The notes beneath the pieces were generated by a model. It was not told the DNA's origin. It saw only the letters and a list, made by a program, of their open reading frames with translations, and did not search any database. Positions 27,547 to 36,760 of a stretch of 36,941 nucleotides of DNA are shown one piece after another; within the stretch, counting starts at the first letter, position 1, and each line of letters opens with the position of its first letter. The stretch spans positions 1 through 36,941 of the forward strand of contig JAQSWF010000005.1 of the NCBI GenBank assembly GCA_029266775.1. The letters are read 5' to 3'. The stretch comes from Pseudonocardia sp. GTDB taxonomy: Bacteria > Actinomycetota > Actinomycetes > Mycobacteriales > Pseudonocardiaceae. The position numbers were made by a program, and so were the translations under genes.

Positions 27547-28554
27547 TCAGGTTGGCGGCCCCGGTGAAGTCTCCCCGTCCCACAGCGCGGCGACGGCCCG
27601 CGCCACCGTGTCGGGCGCTTCGATCTGCGCGACGTGTCCGATGCCCTCGAGCATGAGCAACCGGGCCCGCGGAATCGCCGCGACGGTGCGCACGGCCAGG
27701 CGCGGCGAGACCAGCCGGTCGCGGTCGCCCCAGACGACGATTGTCGGCGCCTGGACCCGCCCCGCCGTCGCCCATGCCGACGCGCCCCACCACCAGCTCG
27801 TCACCATCGCCTTGGCGCTCCGCTCACCGGCCTCCCGGGCCCACGCGAGTCCGTTGCGGACGACGATCTCCTCGGCGGCCTCGGCGAGCCGGTGCTCGGG
27901 CACCCGCGACGGATCGCCGAAGCACACCCGCACCACCTGCTCGGCGCGGGTGCGCGGGGCCATGGCGGCGAGCCCGGCCCGGGCCCGCGCCCCGATCCGT
28001 CCCGGGATGAGCGCCAGCGCGAGCCGGACGTCGGACACGCGGCGCGGGTCGGGACGGAGATCGGGCATCGCGGGCGAGACGAGGGTCAGCGTGCGCACCA
28101 GCTCGGGCCGTCGCGCGGCGACGTTGAGCGCGATCGCGCCGCCCAGCGAGTTGCCCAGCAGGTGCACGGGGCGATTGCCGCCGGCGAGGAAGCAGAGCAG
28201 CGCGTCGGCGTGCGCGTCAGGGCTGAAGTCGAACGAGGTGGAGGGCCGCGAGCGGCCGAACCCGGGAAGGTCGATCGCGGTGCCGCCGGCGCGCGGGGCG
28301 AGCAGCCCGGCGAGGTCGGTCCAGTTCATCGACGAGCCACCGAGGCCGTGCACGTAGACCGCCGGCGTACCGTCGGGGCCCGGCGTCTCGCGGACGTGGA
28401 GGGTGACCCCGCCCGACGTGACCTCGCGACCCGGCCAGGGACGGCGGTGCAGGTCGAAGGCTCCGAGCGTGGCCGGGTCGGCCAGAGGGATGCCGGGCTC
28501 TCCCGGCCCTGGCTCGGACGGGCGCTGCGGACGCAGCCGGACGGCGACGGACAT
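27547..28554 (-). CDS. Alpha/beta hydrolase
   Basis: 335 aa; VYVHGLGGSSMNWTDLAGLL, VHLLGNSLGGAIALNVAARRPELVRTLTLVSPA (GNSLGG elbow), C-terminal GIGHVAQIEAPD. Confidence 0.9.
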   Translation of the reverse strand: MSVAVRLRPQRPSEPGPGEPGIPLADPATLGAFDLHRRPWPGREVTSGGVTLHVRETPGPDGTPAVYVHGLGGSSMNWTDLAGLLAPRAGGTAIDLPGFGRSRPSTSFDFSPDAHADALLCFLAGGNRPVHLLGNSLGGAIALNVAARRPELVRTLTLVSPAMPDLRPDPRRVSDVRLALALIPGRIGARARAGLAAMAPRTRAEQVVRVCFGDPSRVPEHRLAEAAEEIVVRNGLAWAREAGERSAKAMVTSWWWGASAWATAGRVQAPTIVVWGDRDRLVSPRLAVRTVAAIPRARLLMLEGIGHVAQIEAPDTVARAVAALWDGETSPGPPT

Positions 28555-28645
28555 CCTCCGAGCATCGCCGATGAGCGGCCCGGACGGCTACGTCGCGTGA
28601 CGCGTCCTCCGTCACCGCTCTCGTGCTCCGGTGCAAGATCGCGAC

Positions 28646-28689
28646 GAACGGGACATCAGCGGGGTGCGGGCCCCGCTGATGTCCCGTTC
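28646..28689. repeat. Perfect 19-bp inverted repeat (6-nt loop) between divergent alpha/beta hydrolase and tetR genes
   Basis: gaacgggacatcagcgggg (28646-28664) / ccccgctgatgtcccgttc (28671-28689). Confidence 0.9.
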
Positions 28690-28870
28690 ACCGCCGCTCG
28701 AAGCGACGCACTCCTGGGTCGCGTCCTCCTGCGTGCGCCGGGCGAGGGTTGTCCCCAGGTTTCCGCACAGGTCTCCACGAGGCGGACGGGGACGGCAACG
28801 GGCCTCGGTAAGGTGAGTGCCCGCCGCCTCGGGCGGTGGCGACGCAGCCGACGGACGGGAGCGAGCGACG

Positions 28871-29518
28871 ATGACCGAGGCACCGGCCCGCGGAGTACGC
28901 CTGTCCCGCAGCGCCCGGCGTGCCCAGCTCCTCGTCGCCGCTCGCGACGTGTTCGCCGCTCAGGGCTACCACGCCGCCGCCATGGACGACATCGCCGAGC
29001 GTGCCGGGGTCAGCAAGCCCGTGCTCTACCAGCACTTTCCCGGCAAGCTCGAGCTGTACCGGGCCCTGCTTACGACCTGCGCGGACGACCTGGTGGACCG
29101 GGTCCGCGACGCGATCGGCAGCACCGCGGACAACCGGGAGCGGGTGGCCGCGGCGGTGTCGGCCTACTTCGACTTCGTCACCCGCGACGGGCAGGCCTAC
29201 CGGATCGTGTTCGAGTCGGACCTGCGCGGCGAGCCCGAGGCGACGGCCGTGGTGGACGGCGCCCTGGCGCGCTGCGTGGACGCCGTCGCGGCGGCCGTCA
29301 CCGCGGATGCCGGCCTCGACGGTTCCCGCGCCCGCCTGCTGGCCGTCGGGCTGGTCGGGCTGAGCCAGGTGGCCGCCCAGTACTGGTTGGACTCGGACGG
29401 CGACGTGTCGCGCGACGAGGCCGTCGCGCTCATGTCCAGCCTCGCGTGGCGCGGTCTCGCCGGGTTCCCGATGGTGCACGACCGGCCGGTGGACGTCCCC
29501 GTCGCGGCCGGCCCCTGA
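28871..29518 (+). CDS. TetR/AcrR-family transcriptional regulator
   Basis: From ATG 28871: MTEAPARGVRLSRSARRAQLLVAARDVFAAQGYHAAAMDDIAERAGVSKPVLYQHFPGKLELYRALL. Confidence 0.93.
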   Translation: MTEAPARGVRLSRSARRAQLLVAARDVFAAQGYHAAAMDDIAERAGVSKPVLYQHFPGKLELYRALLTTCADDLVDRVRDAIGSTADNRERVAAAVSAYFDFVTRDGQAYRIVFESDLRGEPEATAVVDGALARCVDAVAAAVTADAGLDGSRARLLAVGLVGLSQVAAQYWLDSDGDVSRDEAVALMSSLAWRGLAGFPMVHDRPVDVPVAAGP

Positions 29519-29531
29519 TCAACCTCCCAGG

Positions 29532-29762
29532 TCACGTCGACGCGAGGCCGAACCCGACGCGCCGCTCGGCCGGCGCGATCTCGACGTACGCGATCTGGTC
29601 GGCCCGTACGAGAAAGCGCCTGCCCTTGTCGTCGACCAGCTTCAGGAGACCGCCACCGTCGCTGAGCGACGCGTCGACGAGCTTCTGGACCTCATCCGGC
29701 GTCTGGTCGCTGGACACCACGAGCTCCCTCGGGCTCTCCACGATGCCGATCTTGACCTCCAC
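29532..29762 (-). CDS. DUF3107 family protein (TB9.4-like)
   Basis: 76 aa; MEVKIGIVESPRELVVSSDQTPDEVQKLVDASLSDGGGLLKLVDDKGRRFLVRADQIAYVEIAPAERRVGFG. Confidence 0.9.
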   Translation of the reverse strand: MEVKIGIVESPRELVVSSDQTPDEVQKLVDASLSDGGGLLKLVDDKGRRFLVRADQIAYVEIAPAERRVGFGLAST

Positions 29763-29816
29763 CGGTTGACCTCCTGGTCACACGTCCACGGCTCCGTCGC
29801 GAAGCCACGGCCCAGG

Positions 29817-30521
29817 CTAGCTGAGGCCCAGCCGGGCCATCCGCTTGCCGTGGTTGGACTGGAGTCGCTTGAGCAGCGCGGCGATCCCGGCGAGGTCGCC
29901 GGAGCCGGTCACGATGAACTCGGCCAGCTCGTCACGCTCGGCGACGATCCGCTGGGCCTGCGTCACCGCCTCGCCGAGCAGTCGGCGCCCCCACAGGGCG
30001 AGCCGATCGCGGACCTGCCGGCTCGCCGCACACGCCGCGCGGACCTCACGCTCGGCGAATGCGCTGTGCCCCGTGTCGGCCAGGACCTGCTGCACCAGCG
30101 CTCCCGTGGTACCGGACAGCCACGCGGCGACCTCTCGGTAGAAGTCGGCGGCCAGTCCGTCCCCCACGTAGGCCTTGACCAGCGACTCCAACCAGCTCCG
30201 CGGACGCGTCGACGCGTGGTAGGAGTCGAGCGGGGCGACGAAGGGTGCCATCGCCTCCTCCACCGCCACCCCGCGACCTCGCAGGTGGTCTTCGAGCAGC
30301 CGGAAGTGTCCGATCTCGGCTGCGGCCATCGACGAGAGCGCAGCTCGGCCGGGCAGGGTCGGCGCGCGGCGAGCGTCTTCGGCGAGGCGGTCGAACGCGG
30401 ACAGCTCGCCGTACGCGAGCACGCCGAGCAGGTCCACCGTGGCGCGGCCCGGATGGCCCAGAGCCGGCTCGGCCTCCCCGGCGACCGGAGGAGGCGACGG
30501 GGGCGGCGCAGCGGTCGTCAT
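29817..30521 (-). CDS. Ferritin-like fold protein (Rv3210c-like)
   Basis: From ATG 30521: [81 protein letters not shown] and ExxH-type residues in a helical context. Confidence 0.83.
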   Translation of the reverse strand: MTTAAPPPSPPPVAGEAEPALGHPGRATVDLLGVLAYGELSAFDRLAEDARRAPTLPGRAALSSMAAAEIGHFRLLEDHLRGRGVAVEEAMAPFVAPLDSYHASTRPRSWLESLVKAYVGDGLAADFYREVAAWLSGTTGALVQQVLADTGHSAFAEREVRAACAASRQVRDRLALWGRRLLGEAVTQAQRIVAERDELAEFIVTGSGDLAGIAALLKRLQSNHGKRMARLGLS

Positions 30522-30653
30522 GCGGCGAGGGTAGTTGTTCGACACGCCGGGGGCCCGCTGCGCGACGGCCGATCGTGCCGCCGTGACGTCGACACGGGGG
30601 TCGAAGCGGTGAGACATCACCGACGTCCGCGCACCTCGACGCCACCGAGGGGC

Positions 30654-30830
30654 TATCGTGGAAGAGGCGCACGGCCCGAACGGGTGTGCGCCTGCCCGAG
30701 GGGCCCCGGCAGGACGCCGGCGGCTCCCCTGTGACCTGGTGCGTGCAGCGCCTCGTCGGCTCTCCCGCTGTGCCGAATGTCGCCCGCGGTCGATGAGCCG
30801 GACCGGCTCCTGTGCGCGGAGAGAGGCGAT
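30654..30830 (+). promoter_or_regulatory. Putative promoter (-10 TATCGT) and structured leader of the DEAD-box helicase gene
   Basis: TATCGT at 30654-30659 followed by hairpin aggcgcac (30665-30672)...gtgcgcct (30686-30693) with nested cccg-aa-cggg; no convincing protein conservation upstream of ~30793. Confidence 0.4.
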
Positions 30831-32550
30831 CATCCTGTCCGTCGATACCGACAGCACCCCCGATACATCACCCAGCACCATCCCGGACGGCGCCGAAGAC
30901 GCGCATCCCCTGCAGGCCGGCGCCCCGGTCCGGCCGGACTCCCCCACCTTCGCGGAGCTCGGCGTCCGCCCCGAGATCGTGGCCGCGCTCGCCGAGGCCG
31001 GCATCGAGCGCACCTTCGCGATCCAGGAGCTGACGCTGCCGCTCGCCCTGGCCGGCGAGGACGTCATCGGCCAAGCCCGCACGGGCATGGGCAAGACGCT
31101 CGGTTTCGGCGTCCCGCTGCTCCAGCGCCTCACCCCGCCGGCCGAGCAGCCCGCTGCGACGGCGGACGGCGAGGCCGCGGACCGCACGAAGGACGTCCCC
31201 CAGGCCCTCGTCGTGGTGCCCACCCGCGAGCTGTGCGTACAGGTCGCGAAGGATCTGGCAGACGCCGGCGCAAAGCTGGGTGTCCGCGTCACCGCGATCT
31301 ATGGCGGGCGCGCCTACGAGCCGCAGCTGGCGGCGCTCCGCCGGGGCGTGGACGTGGTCGTCGGCACCCCCGGCCGCCTGCTGGACCTCGCGGAGCAGCG
31401 CCACCTCGTCCTCGGGCGCGTCAACGCCCTTGTCCTCGACGAGGCCGACGAGATGCTGGACCTGGGCTTCCTGCCCGACGTCGAGCGCATCCTGCGCATG
31501 CTCCCCGAGCCTCGGCAGACGATGCTCTTCTCGGCCACCATGCCCGGTCCGATCATCCAGCTGTCCCGCACCTTCCTGACGCGCCCGACGCACATCCGTG
31601 CCGAAGAGACGGACCAGGGTTCGATCCATGAGCGCACGCGGCAGCTGGTCTATCGCGCGCATGCGATGGACAAGGTCGAGCTGCTGACTCGCGTGCTGCA
31701 GGCGAAGGACCGGGGCCTGACCATGATTTTCGCGCGCACCAAGCGCACCGTGCAGCGAGTCGCCGACGACCTCGCCGAGCGCGGGTTCGCCGCGGCGGCC
31801 GTGCACGGCGACCTGGGCCAGGGCGCCCGTGAGCAGGCGCTGCGCGCGTTCCGGTCCGGCAAGGTGGACGTGCTGGTGGCGACGGACGTCGCCGCGCGCG
31901 GCATCGACGTCACCGACGTCACGCACGTCGTGAACTACCAGTGCCCCGAAGACGCGAAGACCTACGTCCACCGCATCGGCCGCACCGGTCGAGCGGGCAA
32001 GACGGGGGTCGCGGTGACGCTCGTCGACTGGGACGAGCTCCACAAGTGGAAGACGGTCAGCGACGACCTCGGGCTCGACATGGCCGAGGCTCCTGAGACG
32101 TACTCCACCTCGCCTCACCTGCACACCGACCTCGACATCCCCGAGAGCGCCACCGGGCGGCTGCCGATCGCCAAGCGCACGCGTGCCGGCCTCGCCGCCG
32201 AGTACGTCGACAGCGAGGGCGACCAGGGGGGCCGTCGGCGCCGGGACCGTGGCACGCGCGGCGGTCGATCAGGTGAGGTCGCCGACCCCGCGCCGCGGCC
32301 ACGGCGCGCCCGTACCCGCAGCCGTGGGGGTGTGACGCTCGGTCCGGACGGCGCACCCGTCGACGCGCCGCTGACCGGCGTCACCGCGAACGCTCCCTCA
32401 GCCGCCGCCCCGACTGCCGGTCCCGAGGGGGACGGTCCCGACGACGACGCGAAGCCGCGCCGCCGTCGCCGCCGCGGTGGCACCCGCAACCGTCGATCCT
32501 CGGGCGAGCCGGCGGCCGACGCCCCGGCCCCGGACGTCGCCGCCAGCTAG
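30793..32550 (+). CDS. rhlE: DEAD/DEAH-box RNA helicase with basic C-terminal tail
   Basis: [68 protein letters not shown]; Arg/Gly-rich C-terminus. Start uncertain (ATG 30793, or nonstandard CTG ~30835 after gagagagg). Confidence 0.92.
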   Translation: MSRTGSCARREAIILSVDTDSTPDTSPSTIPDGAEDAHPLQAGAPVRPDSPTFAELGVRPEIVAALAEAGIERTFAIQELTLPLALAGEDVIGQARTGMGKTLGFGVPLLQRLTPPAEQPAATADGEAADRTKDVPQALVVVPTRELCVQVAKDLADAGAKLGVRVTAIYGGRAYEPQLAALRRGVDVVVGTPGRLLDLAEQRHLVLGRVNALVLDEADEMLDLGFLPDVERILRMLPEPRQTMLFSATMPGPIIQLSRTFLTRPTHIRAEETDQGSIHERTRQLVYRAHAMDKVELLTRVLQAKDRGLTMIFARTKRTVQRVADDLAERGFAAAAVHGDLGQGAREQALRAFRSGKVDVLVATDVAARGIDVTDVTHVVNYQCPEDAKTYVHRIGRTGRAGKTGVAVTLVDWDELHKWKTVSDDLGLDMAEAPETYSTSPHLHTDLDIPESATGRLPIAKRTRAGLAAEYVDSEGDQGGRRRRDRGTRGGRSGEVADPAPRPRRARTRSRGGVTLGPDGAPVDAPLTGVTANAPSAAAPTAGPEGDGPDDDAKPRRRRRRGGTRNRRSSGEPAADAPAPDVAAS

Positions 32551-33806
32551 TGCCGCGGCTCGGGCCGTTGCCGCCACCCGAGCGGCGCCGGCGCTCCGAC
32601 GTGGTGGCGACGGTCGGGATCGTGGTGGTCCTGGCCGTTGCCGTCACGGTGCTGTGGGTGACGTCCCGGGTCGCGGACACCGCCTCGGCGCCCGCGGCCA
32701 CGCCCGTCCCGCTTCCGCCGCCGGTGTCCGATGTCCCTGCGGCCTTCGTCGAGGCCTGGCGAGCACCGAGTGGCGCCACGAAGACCCCTGTCGTCGCCGG
32801 TCCGGTTGTCGTCACCGGCGAGGACGGGACCGTGGCCGGACGCGATGTCGCGACCGGCGAGGTGCGGTGGAGCTACGCCCGCGACCTCCCGCTCTGCACC
32901 GTGGGTTCCGGCTTCCCGGACGTCGACAGGGGCCTCGGCCGGGCACTTGCGCTCTACCGCAACGACGACTGGTGCAGCGAACTCGTCTCGCTGCGCCCCG
33001 ACACGGGTGCCCGTGACCGGGCCCGCAACCCGGACGTCCGGCCGGGCACCCGCCTGCTGGAGACCGGGTCGCTGGTCACCGCGACCGGCTCGAACTACCT
33101 CGAGGTGTTCCGCTCGGACCTCGTGGAGACCGTCGAGTACGGCGACGTCCCGACGCCGCGCCAGGTCGGTCGGCAGCCGCGCCCGACCTGCCGGTCCACC
33201 GGCTTCGCGGCGACCGGCGGCCGCCTCGCGGTGCTGCAGAACTGCCCCGGCGAGCGGACGGAGCGGCTCACGGTGGTCGACCCGGACGGCGCGGAGGCGG
33301 ACAAGCCGCAGGAGCAGTTCTCCGTGCAGCTCTCCGTCGCCGACGCCACGCTGGTGGCCGTCTCCGAGGACCGGGTCGCGGTCGCGCTCCCCGACCCGCC
33401 GCGGCTGGAACTGCGGGACGGGCAGGGCGCGACGATCGAGTCGGTCGTCCTGGACGTGCCCGCCCCGGATCTGGATCGGCGACCGCCCGGTGGTGTCGCC
33501 ACCGTCACCAGGGATGGCGACCGAACCTACTGGTGGACGGGCTCGCACACGGTGGCGCTCGACAGAGTCGACCTCACGCCGCGCTGGACGCTGCCCAACA
33601 CCCTCGGCCCCGCTGTCTCCTATGCCGGTGCCCTTCTCGTGCCGGTTGCGGACGGGTTGGCGATCGTCGACGGGCGGAGCGGGGAGGTCGTCGAGAAGCG
33701 TCGCGTGGACCGCGGTTCCGCCGACGTTCCGGTCGTGCCGGCGGTGCTGGGCGACGTGCTGGTGGAGCAACGCGGCCCCGAGCTCGTCGCCCTGCGCCCT
33801 GCCTGA
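32550..33806 (+). CDS. Membrane-anchored PQQ-like beta-propeller protein (Rv3212-like)
   Basis: 418 aa; N-terminal TM VVATVGIVVVLAVAVTVLWV; repeated VVVTGEDGTVAGRDVATGEVRWSYAR, TLPNTLGPAVSYAGALLVPVADGLAIVDGRSGEVVEK. Confidence 0.82.
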   Translation: MPRLGPLPPPERRRRSDVVATVGIVVVLAVAVTVLWVTSRVADTASAPAATPVPLPPPVSDVPAAFVEAWRAPSGATKTPVVAGPVVVTGEDGTVAGRDVATGEVRWSYARDLPLCTVGSGFPDVDRGLGRALALYRNDDWCSELVSLRPDTGARDRARNPDVRPGTRLLETGSLVTATGSNYLEVFRSDLVETVEYGDVPTPRQVGRQPRPTCRSTGFAATGGRLAVLQNCPGERTERLTVVDPDGAEADKPQEQFSVQLSVADATLVAVSEDRVAVALPDPPRLELRDGQGATIESVVLDVPAPDLDRRPPGGVATVTRDGDRTYWWTGSHTVALDRVDLTPRWTLPNTLGPAVSYAGALLVPVADGLAIVDGRSGEVVEKRRVDRGSADVPVVPAVLGDVLVEQRGPELVALRPA

Positions 33807-33816
33807 TCCCGGCCCG

Positions 33817-33889
33817 CGAGTCGCCACGCACCGACGCGCGACTCGCTACAAATTGGCGCGCGAGTCGCGACAAACCCGCGCGCGAGTCG
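33817..33889 (-). repeat. 22-bp tandem array 2 (4 units, inverted relative to array 1)
   Basis: Core cgaGtcg/cgaCtcg at 33817, 33839, 33861 and 33883: strict 22-bp period. Confidence 0.9.
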
Positions 33890-33918
33890 ACGAGAACGGG
33901 CGTCTCGGGGGGCGAGCC

Positions 33919-34191
33919 CTACACCAGCCAGGCGACGCTGAGCCACACCACGACGAGTGCGCCGAGCCCGGCTGCGACAGCCGTGCCGAGCACGTCGATT
34001 CGTCGGTCCACCCACACCTGAGCCGCTATCGCCACGACCGCTGCGACGCCGTGCGCCACGAGCATCTCGGTACCCGGGCCCGGCAGCCCGGTCCGGTCGG
34101 CGTACAACCACCCCGCGAGCAAGACGAGCGTGAGCGCCACCAACCCGCCGACGAGCACCCCCGACAGGCGCCGGACGAAGCCGCGGCTCAC
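33919..34191 (-). CDS. Small integral membrane protein (about 90 aa, 3 TM)
   Basis: VSRGFVRRLSGVLVGGLVALTLVLLAGWLYADRTGLPGPGTEMLVAHGVAAVVAIAAQVWVDRRIDVLGTAVAAGLGALVVVWLSVAWLV; GTGA start/stop overlap with the upstream gene. Confidence 0.75.
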   Translation of the reverse strand: MSRGFVRRLSGVLVGGLVALTLVLLAGWLYADRTGLPGPGTEMLVAHGVAAVVAIAAQVWVDRRIDVLGTAVAAGLGALVVVWLSVAWLV

Positions 34192-35054
34192 GCTACGAGC
34201 GACGACCACGGCTGGCTCTCGGGCACGGCTGCTCGCCCTTCGGGGCAGTGCCGCCGCACGTCGCAGGCGCCACACCGCGGGGCGGGTCGGGCCGGAAAGA
34301 GCACGTCCGGGTCGTCGCCACTCTTCAGCGACTCGGCGGCGGCCGCTGCCTCCTCCGCAGCGTCCTCGGCACGCGCGAGGTGGTGACGAAGCGACTCGTC
34401 GTCGTGATCGGCGGCCACCACCTCACCCGTGGGCAGATGGTGCAGCTCGACCCGTGAGCACGGAAGGCGCACCGTGTGGCGCGCGGCCAGGGCGTACAGG
34501 GCAAGGGCCGACGACCGGCGCGCGTCCGCGCTCGTCGGCTCGCGGCCCGTCTTGTAGTCGACGATGACCAGCTCGTCCCGGCTGTCGCGACCCGGGCGAC
34601 GGTCGATCCGGTCGACGCGTCCCTCCACGACGATCCGCGGCGTCGCAACCGTCACCCAGCGTTCCACCGCGAGCGGCGTCGCACCGGCGCCGGAACCCGC
34701 GGCGTAGTCGGCCACCCAATCGGTCGCCCGAAGGCGATAGGCGGCGGCCTGCGCTGCGTCGCGGAAGCCCTCGTTGCTCCAGTACCGGTCGACGAATGCG
34801 GCGCCCGCTGCCGGGGTTCGCTCGAGGGCCGGCAGCGCGTAGAGCGCCCGCAATGCGAGGTGCACGACGGCGCCCAACGTGCTGGCGGCACGAGCGCCGG
34901 CCCGAGTCGGCGGTGGCCGGTCGAGGTAGGTCAAGCGGTAGCGGCGGGGGCAGTCCGCCCACGTCCCGAGCCGGGCCGGGGTGACACGGACCAGCGGCCG
35001 CGGCACGAAGTCGGGGTCGAGGGCGTCCAGCCCGAGCTGCGTGCCCGCGTCCAC
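34188..35054 (-). CDS. RecB-family PD-(D/E)XK exonuclease with Cys cluster
   Basis: 288 aa; ADCPRRYRLTYLDRPP, VVEGRVDRIDRR...ELVIVDYKTGREP, RCGACDVRRHCPEG. Confidence 0.9.
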   Translation of the reverse strand: MDAGTQLGLDALDPDFVPRPLVRVTPARLGTWADCPRRYRLTYLDRPPPTRAGARAASTLGAVVHLALRALYALPALERTPAAGAAFVDRYWSNEGFRDAAQAAAYRLRATDWVADYAAGSGAGATPLAVERWVTVATPRIVVEGRVDRIDRRPGRDSRDELVIVDYKTGREPTSADARRSSALALYALAARHTVRLPCSRVELHHLPTGEVVAADHDDESLRHHLARAEDAAEEAAAAAESLKSGDDPDVLFPARPAPRCGACDVRRHCPEGRAAVPESQPWSSLVA

Positions 35055-35137
35055 ACGTCCACGGTAGTGCGCCGTGCCGCTCGCCCGGTGCGCGGTCGTG
35101 ACCGTGAGCCGGCAAGGAGCCGAGTGCAGGACCGGTA

Positions 35138-35192
35138 TGGGCGACTCGCGCGCCCATTCGTAGCGACTCGCGCGCCCATTCGTAGCGACTCG
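35138..35192 (+). repeat. 22-bp tandem array 3 (3 units)
   Basis: Core cgactcg at 35142, 35164 and 35186: strict 22-bp period; unit cgactcgcgcgcccattcgtag. Confidence 0.9.
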
Positions 35193-35197
35193 CGTGG

Positions 35198-36076
35198 TCA
35201 GGGGGCGAGGACGTCGAGGCCTGCGGCGCGGGCAACCAGGGCGTCGAACTGGGCGGGGTCCGTGGTTTCGGCGCCGATCGGGGTGGTCTTGTTCGTGCCG
35301 TGGTAGTCGCTGGATCCGGTCGTCACGAGGTCCAGGTCGGCGGCGATGCCGCGCAGGAGCGCGCGGTCGGCAGGGGCGTGATCCGGGTGATCCACCTCCA
35401 GGCCCGCGAGCCCCGCCTCGGCCAGCTCGACGAACACCCGCTCGCCCACCACCCGGCCCCGCCGCCGGGCCAGCGGGTGCGCGAACACCGTGACCCCGCC
35501 CGCGGCCCGGACCATCTCCACGGCACGGGCCGCCGGCGTGTCGACCTTCTCGACGTAATACGGGCTCCCCGTGTACAGCAGCGTCGCGAACGCCTCGTCG
35601 ACCGAGCTCACCACTCCGGCCGCGACCAGAGCGCGGGCCAGGTGCGGGCGGCCCGCGCTGGCACCGTTGGGCAGGAGCGCGAAGACGGCGTCGATATCAA
35701 CCGGGAAGCCCGCCGCGGCCATGCGTTCGGTCATGCGCCGCAACCGCTGCTCACGCTCGCCCTGGAGGCGGGCCTGCTCGGCGACGATCGCCGGGTGCGC
35801 GGGGTCGAACAGGTAGCCCAGCAGGTGCACCGGGATGTCGCCGCGGGGATCGCCCGGCTCGCCGGCAGCCACGCACGAGAACTCCGCGCCACGCACCAGC
35901 GCCACGCCGGTCGGTAGGGCCGCAGCCGCCTCGTCCCAGCCCCCGACGGTGTCGTGGTCCGTCAGCGCGACGACGTCCAGCCCTGCGGCATCGGCCGCAG
36001 TGACGACCCCGGCGGGCGTGTCCGTGCCGTCGGAGACGGTGGAGTGCGTGTGCAGGTCGATGCGCGGCCGGCCCAT
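35198..36076 (-). CDS. PHP-domain metal-dependent phosphoesterase
   Basis: 292 aa; RIDLHTHSTVSDGTDTPAGVVTAADAAGLDVVALTDHDTVGGWDEA; GSSDYHGTNK. Confidence 0.93.
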   Translation of the reverse strand: MGRPRIDLHTHSTVSDGTDTPAGVVTAADAAGLDVVALTDHDTVGGWDEAAAALPTGVALVRGAEFSCVAAGEPGDPRGDIPVHLLGYLFDPAHPAIVAEQARLQGEREQRLRRMTERMAAAGFPVDIDAVFALLPNGASAGRPHLARALVAAGVVSSVDEAFATLLYTGSPYYVEKVDTPAARAVEMVRAAGGVTVFAHPLARRRGRVVGERVFVELAEAGLAGLEVDHPDHAPADRALLRGIAADLDLVTTGSSDYHGTNKTTPIGAETTDPAQFDALVARAAGLDVLAP

Positions 36077-36105
36077 GACCGCAGGTTATCTCCGCAACGC
36101 GCGGC

Positions 36106-36645
36106 TCAACGCCCCCGGAAGCGCGGGCGGGCGAGCATCCCCGTGGACCGCGTCCTGCCCTTCTCGCCGAACACCAGCTCGGACAGCGCCTCGTAGATCT
36201 CCTCCGGCCGCGGGATGTAGTCGATCTCGCGGAATGCTTGGTCCTGACCGGCCGACTCGACCATCAACGTGCCGTAGCCCAGCAGGCGGCCGTCCAGGCT
36301 CCGGTCGAAGCTCAGGTCCGTCACCTTCGTCAGCGGCATCATGCCGACCTTGTGGTGGATGAAGCCGGTGGACCGCATCACCCGCTTGTCCGTGATCACG
36401 ATCCGCTCGATCCACCACAGGATGACCTGGACGCTGAACCGGACGACGGCGGCGAGCGAGAGGTAGAACGTCAGGTTGTGGATCAGCGGGTCGTCCGGGA
36501 GGTAGGTCTGGATCACGACCATGAGCACGATGAACAGCCCGGTCTGGATCAGGTCCTTGGCCAACACGGCCCAGTGCTGACGAACCCGGATCACCCGGCG
36601 CTCCGTCGGGAGCAGGTACTCGTCGATCTCGCGCGGCGCCAGCAT
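36106..36645 (-). CDS. PH (bPH2/DUF304)-domain membrane protein
   Basis: From ATG 36645: MLAPREIDEYLLPTERRVIRVRQHWAVLAKDLIQTGLFIVLMVVIQTYL...WWIERIVITDKRVMRSTGFIHHKVGMMPLTKVTDLSFDRSLDGRLLGYGTLMVESAGQDQAFREIDYIPRPEEIY. Confidence 0.87.
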   Translation of the reverse strand: MLAPREIDEYLLPTERRVIRVRQHWAVLAKDLIQTGLFIVLMVVIQTYLPDDPLIHNLTFYLSLAAVVRFSVQVILWWIERIVITDKRVMRSTGFIHHKVGMMPLTKVTDLSFDRSLDGRLLGYGTLMVESAGQDQAFREIDYIPRPEEIYEALSELVFGEKGRTRSTGMLARPRFRGR

Positions 36646-36760
36646 CGCGCTACCTGAGCCGGGCGCCGCGGGAGGTCCGGATGCTCCGCACTGTCGCCGC
36701 CTTTCCGCAGGAAGAGCACGATGGCCTGCGACAACGATCGTACCGCCAGGTCGGGAGCCG

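Noticed and set aside
27634-29769. 711-aa plus-strand ORF spanning the hydrolase, palindrome and tetR
   Set aside because: Crosses intergenic DNA and overlaps tetR in another frame; no domain-like sequence.
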